From Clostridiaceae bacterium AM27-36LB (GTDB lineage: Bacteria; Bacillota; Clostridia; Lachnospirales; Lachnospiraceae): a DNA stretch of 64,000 nucleotides. Under the pieces are notes generated by a model, which saw nothing but the letters and a program-made list of their open reading frames with translations, ran no database searches and was not told the origin of the DNA. Location of the stretch: NCBI GenBank assembly GCA_003480725.1, contig QUJQ01000002.1:316754-380753 (forward strand). Direction: 5' to 3'. Position 1 is the first letter of the stretch; each line of letters opens with the position of its first letter. A program made the translations under genes and the position numbers. This document shows, one piece after another, positions 18,120 through 26,768 of the stretch.

Positions 18120-18851
18120 TTACAGATCACATTTGGACAGTGCAGCTTCGTCAGCTACGATCGTTACATCCGGATGCATCTGCAGAATGGATGCCGGAAC
18201 CTGCGGAGTTACCGGTCCGAAAAATGCATTTTTTACAGTCTCAGCCTTATCTTCACCGCTGACAACTATCAGGATCTTCTTTGCCATCATAATGGTCTTG
18301 ATGCCCATGGTATATGCCTGTTTCGGGACATCGTCGATGGATGCAAAGAATCTCTTGTTCGCCTCGATGGTGCGCTCAGTCAGATCTACGCAGTGAGTCT
18401 CAGTCTCAAAAGCCTCGCCCGGCTCATTAAATCCAATATGTCCGTTATGTCCCAGTCCCAGAAGCTGCAGGTCTACACCGCCAGTAGAACGGATCACTTC
18501 TTCATATCGTTTGCACTCTTCATCTGCATCCGGATTCATACCGTTTGGCAGATGGGTTCTCTCTGGATTGATATTGACATAATCAAACAGATTATGATTC
18601 ATAAAATAGAAATAGCTCTGATCATTCTCTCTCGGAAGACCTCTGTACTCGTCCAGATTCACAGTCGTCACATCACCAAAGTCCAGATCTCCTTTTTCAT
18701 ACCATTCGATCAGCTGCTTATAGGTTCCAATCGGAGTAGAACCAGTAGCCAGTCCAAGTACACAATCCGGTTTCATGATCACCTGTGCAGAAATGATGTT
18801 TGCTGCCTTACGGCTCATGTCATTGTAATCTTTTGCTTTGATAATTTTCAT
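18120..18851 (-). CDS. nagB: Glucosamine-6-phosphate deaminase
   Basis: Converts glucosamine-6-phosphate to fructose-6-phosphate and ammonia in amino-sugar catabolism. The family signature VNLDEYRGL is at residues ~64-72. The GLGHNGHIGFNEPG active-site segment is near 132-145, and the N-terminal GLATGSTP phosphate loop is near 34. 243 residues is full length. It stands alone, without nagA, between its own promoter and a shared terminator. Confidence 0.97.
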   Translation of the reverse strand: MKIIKAKDYNDMSRKAANIISAQVIMKPDCVLGLATGSTPIGTYKQLIEWYEKGDLDFGDVTTVNLDEYRGLPRENDQSYFYFMNHNLFDYVNINPERTHLPNGMNPDADEECKRYEEVIRSTGGVDLQLLGLGHNGHIGFNEPGEAFETETHCVDLTERTIEANKRFFASIDDVPKQAYTMGIKTIMMAKKILIVVSGEDKAETVKNAFFGPVTPQVPASILQMHPDVTIVADEAALSKCDL

Positions 18852-18898
18852 GATGTTTTCCTTTCCATCTTATAAGATTCTATCATTTACTAAATTTT

Positions 18899-18927
18899 AT
18901 TGTAAAATCAAAAAAATCTTTTGTCTA
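18899..18927 (-). promoter_or_regulatory. Promoter of nagB
   Basis: TAGACA (18922-18927) and TACAAT (18899-18904) on the minus strand at 17 bp. Confidence 0.7.
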
Positions 18928-18965
18928 GGCAGAATCTTACTGTTCCTATGGACAATTTTAACTTC

Positions 18966-19817
18966 TTAAGACAGCAGCTGCAGAAATGCTCCAAGATTCC
19001 CTCTTTTTCCTTTGCTGGCCCGATGGGAAAATAATGCCTGAGGATTACAACAGGTACAAATATCCGTCACCGCAATTCTGTCTTTTGGTACACCCGACTC
19101 CAACAGTACCAGCTCATTGGCCCTCCACAGATTCAGCTGATACTTTCCGTTTTCCTTTCTGTACAAGAGCCTGTTATCTGCCCGTCCTTCAAAAGCACTT
19201 ATGAACTCCTGTGCCACATCCTCGCTGACCTCATAACAATCCTGGCAGATTGATGGTCCGATCGCAGTCCACACATCAGAAGGCCTTGTGCCAAACGCTT
19301 CTTTCATCCGCTGCAGAGTCACTTCGCCCATGCGGTTCACCGTCCCTCTCCAGCCGGAATGAGACAATCCGATGGCACGATGCACCGGATCCACAAAATA
19401 GAGAGGCACGCAGTCTGCATAGAAAGTCGCCAGCACAAGACCAGGTACATTGGTGATAAGCCCATCCACATCCTTATAATCCCGGGGTCTTGTGAAGCCT
19501 TTGCCCCGGTCTTCTTCGGTCACAAGGCGCACATTGGTAGTGTGAGTCTGCAGAGACAATACCAGATCCTTGGGATCAAATCCCACAGCCGCTCCGAACC
19601 GCTGGAAATTCTCCTTCACATTTTCCGGATCATCTCCTCTAGTGGAGCTTAAGTTCATGGTTGCCAGATCTCCTGTACTGCAGCCTCCCAGACGGGTAGA
19701 AAATGCATGGCGCACCAGCCCTGTATTCTCCAGACTGGGGAATACCAGATATGGTACGCCATATTTTTCCTGCAGTTTTAAGGTCTCCGCACTTGTTTTT
19801 CGTTTCAAAAGCATCAT
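18966..19817 (-). CDS. pgeF: Peptidoglycan editing factor / YfiH-family purine nucleosidase-like protein
   Basis: Cytoplasmic laccase-domain (DUF152) protein. Members act as purine nucleoside phosphorylase/deaminase-like enzymes, and in E. coli PgeF keeps L-Ala in the peptidoglycan stem. Metal-site motifs are present: QTHTTNV (~residue 89), YADCVPLYF (~134) and GLSHSGWRGT (~149). A conserved IGPSICQDCYEV follows at ~189. 283 residues is slightly long because of a 20-residue N-terminal extension. It follows yraN at 9 bp. Confidence 0.93.
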   Translation of the reverse strand: MMLLKRKTSAETLKLQEKYGVPYLVFPSLENTGLVRHAFSTRLGGCSTGDLATMNLSSTRGDDPENVKENFQRFGAAVGFDPKDLVLSLQTHTTNVRLVTEEDRGKGFTRPRDYKDVDGLITNVPGLVLATFYADCVPLYFVDPVHRAIGLSHSGWRGTVNRMGEVTLQRMKEAFGTRPSDVWTAIGPSICQDCYEVSEDVAQEFISAFEGRADNRLLYRKENGKYQLNLWRANELVLLESGVPKDRIAVTDICTCCNPQALFSHRASKGKRGNLGAFLQLLS

Positions 19818-19826
19818 GCGCCTCTC

Positions 19827-20195
19827 CTATTCTGCATATTCAAATGCATTTTTTATGTGATAGATCTCTGATCCCAGAATACTGACTACGTCAAACCGAC
19901 AGGGCATATCCTCCGGAATCCGCTTCTGTCTCAGATACCAGCTGGCTGTCTGACAGATCTTCTTCTGCTTATACCAGTTCACTGCCTCTGATGGGTCTCC
20001 TGCTTTTTCACCTGCCCGGTACTTTACCTCGACAAAGACCAGATACCGCCCATCCCTGGCAATCAGATCGATCTCTCCGATTCGACAACGGTAATTTTTT
20101 TCCAGAATCTCAAATCCTTTTCCTGTCAGCCACCGGGCCGCCAGTTCTTCATATTCGGTTCCTGTTTTTCGTTTATTCATCCGATTATCTTTCAT
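19827..20195 (-). CDS. YraN family (UPF0102) nuclease-like protein
   Basis: Small protein with a PD-(D/E)xK-type core: the sequence GEIDLIARD followed by YLVFVEVKYR (residues ~44-66) gives the E..D..ExK pattern. Cellular role is unresolved; the family often sits next to rnhB, as here (22 bp downstream). The first ATG (20195) has GAGG almost touching it. An ATG five codons in is an alternative start. Confidence 0.9.
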   Translation of the reverse strand: MKDNRMNKRKTGTEYEELAARWLTGKGFEILEKNYRCRIGEIDLIARDGRYLVFVEVKYRAGEKAGDPSEAVNWYKQKKICQTASWYLRQKRIPEDMPCRFDVVSILGSEIYHIKNAFEYAE

Positions 20196-20217
20196 TCCTC
20201 GACTGTGCAGTCACTTT

Positions 20218-20877
20218 CTAGCCACAGATATTGCGGATAAAGGTTCTCCGATGCAGCGGACAGGGGCCATACTCCCGAAGTGCTGCCATATGGGCTGCCG
20301 ATCCGTATCCCTTATTGGAAGCAAATCCATATTGAGGATATGCTTCATCCAATGCGATCATCATATGATCTCTGGTCACTTTTGCCACCACACTGGCTGC
20401 TGCAATGGACTGACTCTTGGCATCTCCTTTGATAATCGGGATCTGTCTCTGAGACAGTCCCGGTATGGTCACAGCATCATTGAGCAGGATCTCCGGCTGA
20501 GGATCCAGTTTTCCGACCGCCTCTCGCATCGCTTCATAGGTCGCCTGCAGAATATTGATCTCATCGATCCGCTCCTGGCTCACAACTCCCAGTCCTACTG
20601 CCACTGCTTTTTCCATGATCTCCTCATAGAGAAGCTCCCTGCGGCGCTCGGTCAGCTTCTTGGAATCATTCAGATACAGGATCTGACAATCCTCTGGAAG
20701 GATCACTGCTCCTGCCACCACCGGACCTGCCAGCGGACCTCTGCCCACTTCATCTATTCCACATACAACTCCCAGTGGACGATACTCTCTCTCATAAACC
20801 AACATCCCCTCCAGGCGTTCCAGTTCTGCCTGCAGCTTCCGCTGTCGTTTTAATTCCTGTTCTTCTTTTTTCGTCAT
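20218..20877 (-). CDS. rnhB: Ribonuclease HII
   Basis: Cleaves RNA-DNA hybrids at embedded ribonucleotides. The catalytic signature CGIDEVGRGPLAGP lies ~40 residues in, with DSKKLTERRR and GDAKSQSIAAASVVAKVTRD further on. The start is the ATG at 20877, which overlaps the lepB stop as TAATG and so is translationally coupled. A frame extension to 20928 would lie inside lepB. The N-terminal 30 residues form a Lys/Glu-rich helix. Confidence 0.96.
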   Translation of the reverse strand: MTKKEEQELKRQRKLQAELERLEGMLVYEREYRPLGVVCGIDEVGRGPLAGPVVAGAVILPEDCQILYLNDSKKLTERRRELLYEEIMEKAVAVGLGVVSQERIDEINILQATYEAMREAVGKLDPQPEILLNDAVTIPGLSQRQIPIIKGDAKSQSIAAASVVAKVTRDHMMIALDEAYPQYGFASNKGYGSAAHMAALREYGPCPLHRRTFIRNICG

Positions 20878-21431
20878 TATTGATGCCTCAATATTCCAAA
20901 CTTGGACAATGGCCAGATTCTGACCCATGCTCTGCCAACCAGTTCACTCTTGTGCAGCACACCGACGCTGGGATCACGGCTGTCCATACTATCATTTCGA
21001 TTATCTCCCATCACAAAATACTCATCCTCTCCCAATGTGATTGGCGTCTCAGCGATTCCTCCGCTCTTGAGCACTTCCCGTCCATAGGATTCGTCAAGCA
21101 CTTGCCCGTTAATATAGATCTTGCCGTCAGTCACCTGAATAGTCTCACCTGGAAGTCCTATGATTCGTTTGATAAAATATGTATTTTCCTCATATTTATA
21201 TGGAAATACAATAATATCAAACCTTTTTGGATCTGAGAACCGATAGGTCAGCTTATCTACGATCAGATTATCTCCATCGCTCAAAGTATTTTCCATGGAA
21301 CTTCCACTCACATAAGTCCTCTGACCCACAAAATGAATGATCAAAAATGTAATTCCAACTACAATTGCAACATACAGAAAAAAGCTTAACACTTCCCGTA
21401 CGATTCCGGTCTTACCTTCCTTACTCCCCAT
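20877..21431 (-). CDS. lepB: Signal peptidase I (catalytically intact copy)
   Basis: Membrane-bound protease that removes signal peptides. One N-terminal membrane helix is followed by the catalytic Ser in GSSMENTL (~residue 40). The general-base Lys is in YFIKRIIGLPGE (~85), and the conserved GDNRNDSMDSR box is near 150. I start it at 21431 (MGSKEGK), 11 bp inside the end of rbgA. The open frame runs back to 21677, but that stretch overlaps conserved rbgA codons. It is one of two SPase-like genes flanking rbgA; the other lacks both catalytic residues. Confidence 0.94.
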   Translation of the reverse strand: MGSKEGKTGIVREVLSFFLYVAIVVGITFLIIHFVGQRTYVSGSSMENTLSDGDNLIVDKLTYRFSDPKRFDIIVFPYKYEENTYFIKRIIGLPGETIQVTDGKIYINGQVLDESYGREVLKSGGIAETPITLGEDEYFVMGDNRNDSMDSRDPSVGVLHKSELVGRAWVRIWPLSKFGILRHQ

Positions 21432-22296
21432 GCTGCACCTCTTTTTCCGGCTCCGGGAATTCCAGTGTGATCTGTCCCAGACGACCACTCCGAAAATCAT
21501 CCAGCAGAAGTCCTGCTGCTCTGGCAGTATCTGCCTCACCGCCTTTTGCCAGGCATCCACGTTCCTTTGCCACCAGTGCCAGGATTTCTTCCTTGCGGCG
21601 TCCCTCTTCCGGGACAATATGATATCTCTCTTCCATGGCCTTCGGGAAATTTTTTTCCAGAAATTCTCCCAATTCACATGCCAGCTCTTCCAGATTCAGG
21701 ATCTCATCATTGACAGATCCCAGCATGGCAAGACGCAGTCCCACCTGCTGATCATCGAATTTTGGCCACAAAATTCCCGGTGTATCCAGAAGCTCCACCT
21801 GCTTGTTGAGGCGAATCCACTGAGCACCTTTGGTCACCCCCGGACGGTTACCAGTCTTGGCACAGGCACGACCAGCAAAGCTATTGATAAATGTGGATTT
21901 TCCCACATTCGGAATACCAACTACCATAGCACGGACCGGGCGGTTGATGATTCCTCGCCGTCTGTCACGCTCCGTCTTTTCTTTACAGGCTTCCTGGATC
22001 ACAGCCTGTACTTCCTTCATGCCGCCTCTGGCTCTGGAATCCAGCTTCACCACGAAGAACCCCTGTGCTTTAAAAGCTGCTGCCCAGGCATCGTTCCAAC
22101 GCTCGCTGGCAAGATCCGACTTGTTGAGCAGAATCAATCTTGCTTTTCCTTTTGCCAGATCATCAATGTCCGGATTACGGCTGGACATAGGTGCTCTGGC
22201 ATCCACCAGTTCGATAACCAGATCGATCAGTTTTATATTTTCCTGCATCATCCGGCGTGCTTTTGTCATATGTCCCGGATACCACTGAATATTCAT
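21421..22296 (-). CDS. rbgA: Ribosome biogenesis GTPase A
   Basis: Circularly permuted GTPase (YlqF/RbgA) required for late 50S assembly. The N-terminal WYPGHMTKARR is the family start. The G4 motif NKSDL (~residue 59) precedes the P-loop GIPNVGKSTFIN (~127), the permuted order. DTPG follows at ~176. 291 residues is standard. The usual association with rplS is kept here (rplS lies one gene upstream). Confidence 0.97.
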   Translation of the reverse strand: MNIQWYPGHMTKARRMMQENIKLIDLVIELVDARAPMSSRNPDIDDLAKGKARLILLNKSDLASERWNDAWAAAFKAQGFFVVKLDSRARGGMKEVQAVIQEACKEKTERDRRRGIINRPVRAMVVGIPNVGKSTFINSFAGRACAKTGNRPGVTKGAQWIRLNKQVELLDTPGILWPKFDDQQVGLRLAMLGSVNDEILNLEELACELGEFLEKNFPKAMEERYHIVPEEGRRKEEILALVAKERGCLAKGGEADTARAAGLLLDDFRSGRLGQITLEFPEPEKEVQHGE

Positions 22297-22311
22297 CTAT
22301 ACGCTCCTTAT

Positions 22312-22905
22312 CTATTTGACAGATGTCACAAACCCAAAATTATCCCATGGATAAGCGACAAACCATGCTTTCCCATATATATCACTTTTCTTCACATTTC
22401 CAATATCTGCGCTTCGGCTGTCCTCACTCACATTACGGTTGTCCCCAAGCACAAAATATTCATCAGAGCCTACCTTCAGCTCTTCTTCCGCCAGACCAGC
22501 ATAATCCATCTGCTCATTGCCGATCCCCGTCTCATACAAATCTCCATTCACATAGACAAATCCATCCTTCACCTGAATCTTGTCTCCAGGCACACCGATT
22601 ACCCGGCGCATGTAGTAATGGGCATTCTTGTTGCCATTTGGCTTGAATACGATCACATCGCCCCGTTTTGGTGTGGTCATGGCATAACTGAACCGATTGA
22701 CCAGCACACTATTACCACTGTTGATGGACGGCTCCATGGCCTGGCCTACACAGGTCAGTCTGGACATAAAATAAAAAACAAGAACGCATCCAATGGCAAA
22801 TGCCAGAATACATTCTCCCGCCCAGAACAATCCTGCCTGTATGGCAGACGTCTCGATTCGTTTTCTTCTTCTGGTAAAACTCAATCCCTTTCTGCGTCCT
22901 AACAC
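22312..22905 (-). CDS. Signal-peptidase-I-like protein lacking both catalytic residues
   Basis: Clearly a type I signal peptidase fold: an N-terminal basic segment, one membrane helix, VLVNRF, GDVIVFKPNGN, VIGVPGDKIQ and the GDNRNVSEDSR box all align with LepB. The catalytic Ser position reads CVGQAMEPS (Ala, codon GCC near 22740). The general-base Lys position reads YYMRRVIG (Arg, codon CGC near 22610). The intact paralog three genes on has Ser and Lys at these sites. Protease activity is therefore not expected; a regulatory or scaffolding role is inference. The start is the GTG at 22905, 6 nt after AGGAGG. Confidence 0.88.
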   Translation of the reverse strand: MLGRRKGLSFTRRRKRIETSAIQAGLFWAGECILAFAIGCVLVFYFMSRLTCVGQAMEPSINSGNSVLVNRFSYAMTTPKRGDVIVFKPNGNKNAHYYMRRVIGVPGDKIQVKDGFVYVNGDLYETGIGNEQMDYAGLAEEELKVGSDEYFVLGDNRNVSEDSRSADIGNVKKSDIYGKAWFVAYPWDNFGFVTSVK

Positions 22906-22929
22906 AAGTCTCCTCCTCACTTATCAGTG

Positions 22930-22964
22930 AAAAAAAGGGACATTATACTTTCGTACATGTCCCT
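22930..22964 (-). terminator. Terminator of rplS
   Basis: AGGGACAT/ATGTCCCT stem (22936-22943 with 22957-22964) followed on the minus strand by T-run 22930-22935. The next gene starts 25 bp further, so read-through into the lepB/rbgA genes is likely. Confidence 0.8.
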
Positions 22965-22976
22965 CTCCATTCAGAA

Positions 22977-23324
22977 TTATTTTACAAGCTCTTTTACCTT
23001 TGCAGCTTTTCCTACGCGGTCTCTTAAGTAGTTCAGCTTTGCACGTCTTACTTTACCATGACGAACTACCTCGATCTTATCTACGTTCGGGGAGTGCAGC
23101 GGCCAGGTCTTCTCAACGCCGATTCCGTTGGAATTCTTTCTAACGGTGAAGGTCTCACGGTTGCTTCCACCCTGTTTCTTCAGAACAGTTCCTTCGAATA
23201 CCTGAATTCTTTCACGGTTTCCCTCTTTGATCTTAGCGTATACCTTAACAGTATCTCCTACGCAAAACTCCGGTGCCTCTGCTTTTAACTGAGCAGCTTC
23301 AATGTTTTTAATAATCTCGTTCAT
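22977..23324 (-). CDS. rplS: 50S ribosomal protein L19
   Basis: Ribosomal protein at the 30S-50S interface. Starts [13 protein letters not shown]; family motifs [20 protein letters not shown] and [13 protein letters not shown] are present. 115 residues is standard. The start at 23324 follows AGGAGG by 7 nt; an upstream in-frame extension to 23363 is not supported. It has its own promoter after trmD, and a leader that can pair with its ribosome site. Confidence 0.99.
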   Translation of the reverse strand: MNEIIKNIEAAQLKAEAPEFCVGDTVKVYAKIKEGNRERIQVFEGTVLKKQGGSNRETFTVRKNSNGIGVEKTWPLHSPNVDKIEVVRHGKVRRAKLNYLRDRVGKAAKVKELVK

Positions 23325-23330
23325 TGTGTT

Positions 23331-23380
23331 CCTCCTTATATGCTTCGATGTTCTTAATGCCACTATGGCAGCAGAGGACC
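23331..23380 (-). ncRNA. Possible autoregulatory leader of rplS (L19 type)
   Basis: In the mRNA, UCCUC near 23374-23378 is complementary to the ribosome site GAGGA near 23331-23335. UGC/GCA pairing and an inner UGCC/GGCA hairpin lie in between. A fold that hides the ribosome site is typical of ribosomal-protein leaders. Match to the known L19 leader family is not verified. Confidence 0.45.
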
Positions 23381-23405
23381 ATCTCCTTTTCTCACAACGT
23401 GTTTC

Positions 23406-23434
23406 ATTCTATCATAAGTTGCCTAGGTTTGCAA
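23406..23434 (-). promoter_or_regulatory. Promoter of rplS
   Basis: TTGCAA (23429-23434) and TAGAAT (23406-23411) on the minus strand at 17 bp, in the trmD-rplS gap. Confidence 0.7.
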
Positions 23435-23449
23435 CAATAAAATTGAAAA

Positions 23450-24193
23450 TTATTCGAATTTGTCATGTTCTTCCAGCATCCGCAGGAATTTCAGATCTGT
23501 CTTGCTCAGATTGGCATCCTCCAGAAGATCCGGCCTCCGCTGTCTGGTCCGAAGCAGAGACTGTTCTCTTCTCCATTTTTCCACATTGGCATGATGTCCG
23601 GACATAAGGATCGGAGGCACCGCCTTGCCCCTCCATACTTCCGGACGGCTGTACTGCGGATATTCCAGCAGATTATCATGGAAAGAATCAAATTCTGCCG
23701 AATCTTCATTGTGAAGCACACCTCCCACCAGACGGGATACTGCATCCATAATGACAAGTGCCGGAAGCTCACCGCCTGTGAGCACATAGTCTCCAATAGA
23801 CACTTCTTCATCCACGATTTCTTCCAGCACGCGCTCATCAATTCCTTCATAATGACCGCACAGGAAGAGCAGATCCTCTTCTTCTGCCAGTTCCTGCGCC
23901 ATAGTCTGGTCAAAGACCCGACCCTGAGGACTCATATAGAGTACCTTCGGCTTACGCCCAAGCTTCTCTACTACAGACTCCCATGCCAGATACACTGGTT
24001 CCGCCTGCATGACCATACCGGCTCCGCCGCCGTATGGATAATCATCCACCCGGTTATGCTTATTCACTGAAAAATCCCGGATATTCACAGTCTCCAGGCT
24101 CAACAGCCCTTTCTCCACCGCACGTCCGGTAATACTTGTCTCAAATCCGTCCCGGATCATCTCCGGAAACAGTGTCAGTACATGAAAATTCAT
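23450..24193 (-). CDS. trmD: tRNA (guanine37-N1)-methyltransferase
   Basis: SAM-dependent SPOUT enzyme that methylates G37 of tRNAs and prevents frameshifting. Starts [13 protein letters not shown]. The knot region carries LLFLCGHYEGIDERV (~residue 110) and SIGDYVLTGGELPALV (~133). Its ATG shares bases with the rimM stop (TGATGA), so it is coupled to rimM, the standard arrangement. A TTG one codon earlier is possible but less likely. Confidence 0.98.
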   Translation of the reverse strand: MNFHVLTLFPEMIRDGFETSITGRAVEKGLLSLETVNIRDFSVNKHNRVDDYPYGGGAGMVMQAEPVYLAWESVVEKLGRKPKVLYMSPQGRVFDQTMAQELAEEEDLLFLCGHYEGIDERVLEEIVDEEVSIGDYVLTGGELPALVIMDAVSRLVGGVLHNEDSAEFDSFHDNLLEYPQYSRPEVWRGKAVPPILMSGHHANVEKWRREQSLLRTRQRRPDLLEDANLSKTDLKFLRMLEEHDKFE

Positions 24194-24702
24194 CAATCCA
24201 GCAGTCCTTCCATCACATGTACGGTCATCCGTTTTTCGTCCACATTTACATCCAGAATACAGTCTCTGATCGCAGGAAGCAGGATCTCCTTTCCTTCCGG
24301 TGTCTTCACTGCATAGACATCATTGGCACCAGTCTCGATCACATCGGTCAGCGTTCCAAGAACCTTGCCTTCATCTGTCACCACTTCCATGTCGATAAGG
24401 TCCGCAATAAAATTTTCGTTTTCTCCAAGCTCCACTGCATGTTCTCTGTCCACCAGCAGATCTTTTTTCAGATATTTCTCGATATCGTTAATATTATCAT
24501 ATCCTTTGAACTTCAGGATCACCTGGTTCTTGAAGAATTTCACGCCTTCGATCTCAAGAATCTTGTGTTCCCTTCCTGTATCCAGGATTACTTCATCAAG
24601 ATCCAGAAAACGTTCCGGATCATCGGTCGTGGGATATACTTTTACTTCTCCGCGGATTCCATGGGTACTGGAAATCACACCTACTCTTAAAAACTGTTCC
24701 AT
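24193..24702 (-). CDS. rimM: 16S rRNA processing protein RimM
   Basis: 30S maturation factor that binds S19. The N-terminal beta-barrel begins [21 protein letters not shown], and a PRC-barrel domain forms the C-terminal half. I start it at 24702 because AGGA lies 8 nt upstream. The in-frame starts at 24711 and 24768 have poor sites, and the longest would run into the strong hairpin at 24729-24785. 169 residues is normal. Confidence 0.96.
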   Translation of the reverse strand: MEQFLRVGVISSTHGIRGEVKVYPTTDDPERFLDLDEVILDTGREHKILEIEGVKFFKNQVILKFKGYDNINDIEKYLKKDLLVDREHAVELGENENFIADLIDMEVVTDEGKVLGTLTDVIETGANDVYAVKTPEGKEILLPAIRDCILDVNVDEKRMTVHVMEGLLD

Positions 24703-24728
24703 GTTTTCCATCCTTCTATTGACAACAA

Positions 24729-24785
24729 CAGCCCGAAGCTCCGGGTGGCATTCCTTACGGTTCTCCATCCGGGTGCTCCGGGCTG
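24729..24785 (-). other. Long stable intra-operon hairpin between khpA and rimM
   Basis: Arms 24729-24739 and 24775-24785 form an 11-bp helix with one G-U pair. The loop holds further CCGG/CCGG, UGG/CCA and CC-GUAA-GG pairings. No T-run follows, so it is not a simple terminator. It may be an RNA processing or stability element. Confidence 0.6.
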
Positions 24786-24804
24786 CACCCTTTTGTGTAT
24801 CGTC

Positions 24805-25035
24805 TTACTGTACGATCTCAACAATCACTTTTTTGTCATCCCTTGACGCTGCAGCTTTTACAACCGAGCGGATGGCTTTTGCAATACGGCCCTGTTTGCC
24901 GATTACCTTCCCCATGTCTGTGGGTGACACACGAAGCTCAACAACCATTGCATTATCTTTTTCAGTCTCTGTAACGGTCACTTCCTCCGGATGATCCACA
25001 AGTGCTTTTGCGATCACTTCCACTAATTCCTTCAT
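24805..25035 (-). CDS. khpA: KH-domain RNA-binding protein
   Basis: 76-residue single type-II KH domain with the GxxG loop GKQGRIAKAIR (residues ~47-57). KhpA, usually with KhpB, binds many RNAs and affects division and expression in Firmicutes. The rpsP-khpA-rimM-trmD order is conserved widely. The start MKELVEVIAKALV follows a GGTGG/AAGGATG-type site. Confidence 0.96.
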   Translation of the reverse strand: MKELVEVIAKALVDHPEEVTVTETEKDNAMVVELRVSPTDMGKVIGKQGRIAKAIRSVVKAAASRDDKKVIVEIVQ

Positions 25036-25070
25036 CCTTCCACCTCCAAGGGGCTTTACCGAGAAAGCTC

Positions 25071-25316
25071 TTATTTGGTAATTCCTGCCAGTTTGAACAG
25101 TTTACCAACCATCTCAGTCGGCTGAGCGCCGTTAGCAAGCCACTTTTTAGCTGCTTCTTCGTTGATGTTGAAAGTACTCGGATCAGTGCTCGGATCATAA
25201 GTTCCAATCTCATCGATGAATCTTCCGTCACGCGGAGATCTGGAATCTGCTACGATTACTCTGTAAAAAGGAGCCTTTTTCTGTCCCATTCTTCTTAATC
25301 TGATTTTTACTGCCAT
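25071..25316 (-). CDS. rpsP: 30S ribosomal protein S16
   Basis: 81-residue S16. [19 protein letters not shown] is the diagnostic N-terminus. I start at 25316 (GGAGG 8 nt upstream) rather than the frame's first codon 15 nt earlier. Confidence 0.99.
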   Translation of the reverse strand: MAVKIRLRRMGQKKAPFYRVIVADSRSPRDGRFIDEIGTYDPSTDPSTFNINEEAAKKWLANGAQPTEMVGKLFKLAGITK

Positions 25317-25403
25317 TGTTGTTTCCTCCATTAAAATAAATGTTTTTTCTTGTTTTCTATGTTGTAAACGGAATACCGTCGGTGATGGCTTTACACCCCT
25401 GCC

Positions 25404-26768
25404 TTAAAATGGCAGCTTCCCGAACATTCCTTTTTTACCAAATCTTCCTTTGCCTTTGCCGCCCATCATACCTGACATCTGCTTCATCATCTTACGGCTC
25501 TGTTCAAACTGCTTCACCAGACGATTCACCTCGCTGATGTCCACACCTGCGCCATTGGCAATTCTTCTCTTTCTGGATGGATTGAGCACATCCGGATTCT
25601 GACGCTCCTTCACTGTCATGGACAGGATGATTGCTTCGATCCGTGCCATCTTCTTCTCATCCACAGCATCTTCCAGCTGCTTCATCTGATTGCCGCCCAT
25701 ACCCGGCATCATACTTAAAAGAGCACCGATACCACCCATCTTCTTCATCTGATGCATGCTCTCCAGATAATCCTCGAAGTCGAACTGATTCTTCTTCATC
25801 TTCTGGACCATCTTCATAGATGCTTCTTCATCAATGGACTCCTGTGCCTTCTCGATCATGGTCAGAATATCACCCATGCCAAGGATTCTGGATGCCATAC
25901 GATCCGGATAAAACTGCTCCAGATCTGACAGCTTCTCACCCATACCTACATAGAGAATCGGCTTTCCGGTCACTGCACGGATAGAAAGTGCCGCACCGCC
26001 TCGGGTGTCACCATCCAGCTTCGTCAGGATCACGCCGTCGATGCCTACTTTCTCTGAGAAGGTTGTTGCCACATTGACTGCATCCTGTCCGGTCATGGAA
26101 TCTACTACCAGAATGCTGTAATCCACATGTACATTCGCCTTGATGTCCTGAAGCTCTTCCATCATAGCCTCATCAATATGAAGCCGTCCGGCCGTATCCA
26201 GGATCACCACGCTCATGCCCTGCTTCTTCGCATGCTCCATTGCCGCTTTCGCAATGTCCACCGGCTTATGCTGGTCTCCCATGGAAAATACTTCCACACC
26301 CTGCTTCTCACCATTTACCTGTAACTGCTTGATCGCAGCAGGACGATATACATCGCAGGCGGTCAGAAGAACCTTCCGGCCTTTGATCTTGAACTTTCCG
26401 GCAAGCTTTGCAGCTGTTGTCGTCTTACCAGCTCCCTGAAGACCTGTCATCATGATCACTGTGATCTCATTGGAAGGACGAAGTTTGATCTCCGTGGTCT
26501 CGCTGCCCATCAGATTGACCATCTCTTCGTTCACGATCTTGATCACCATCTGTCCCGGAGTCAGGCTCTCCATCACATCTGTACCCACAGCTCTCGCTTC
26601 TACAGCCTTGATAAACTGTTTTACGACTTTGAAGCTGACGTCTGCTTCCAGAAGTGCAAGCTTCACTTCCTTCAAAGCTGCCTTTACATCTGCCTCTGTC
26701 AGTCTTCCTTTGCCGCGCAGATTCTTAAATACATTCTGCAATTTTTCCGATAAGCTGTCAAATGCCAT
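25404..26768 (-). CDS. ffh: Signal recognition particle protein
   Basis: SRP GTPase that targets membrane proteins co-translationally. The N domain is followed by the G domain with P-loop GLQGAGKTTTAAKLA (~residue 107), DTAGR (~190) and TKLDGDTRGGA (~245). The Met-rich M domain that binds SRP RNA and signal peptides ends MMKQMSGMMGGKGKGRFG. 454 residues is standard. It starts one base after the ylxM stop codon. Confidence 0.99.
   Translation of the reverse strand: MAFDSLSEKLQNVFKNLRGKGRLTEADVKAALKEVKLALLEADVSFKVVKQFIKAVEARAVGTDVMESLTPGQMVIKIVNEEMVNLMGSETTEIKLRPSNEITVIMMTGLQGAGKTTTAAKLAGKFKIKGRKVLLTACDVYRPAAIKQLQVNGEKQGVEVFSMGDQHKPVDIAKAAMEHAKKQGMSVVILDTAGRLHIDEAMMEELQDIKANVHVDYSILVVDSMTGQDAVNVATTFSEKVGIDGVILTKLDGDTRGGAALSIRAVTGKPILYVGMGEKLSDLEQFYPDRMASRILGMGDILTMIEKAQESIDEEASMKMVQKMKKNQFDFEDYLESMHQMKKMGGIGALLSMMPGMGGNQMKQLEDAVDEKKMARIEAIILSMTVKERQNPDVLNPSRKRRIANGAGVDISEVNRLVKQFEQSRKMMKQMSGMMGGKGKGRFGKKGMFGKLPF

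Noticed and set aside
21337..22902. 521-codon plus-strand frame across lepB, rbgA and the lepB paralog
   Set aside because: Antisense to three conserved genes with clear motifs; low-complexity translation; no start signals.
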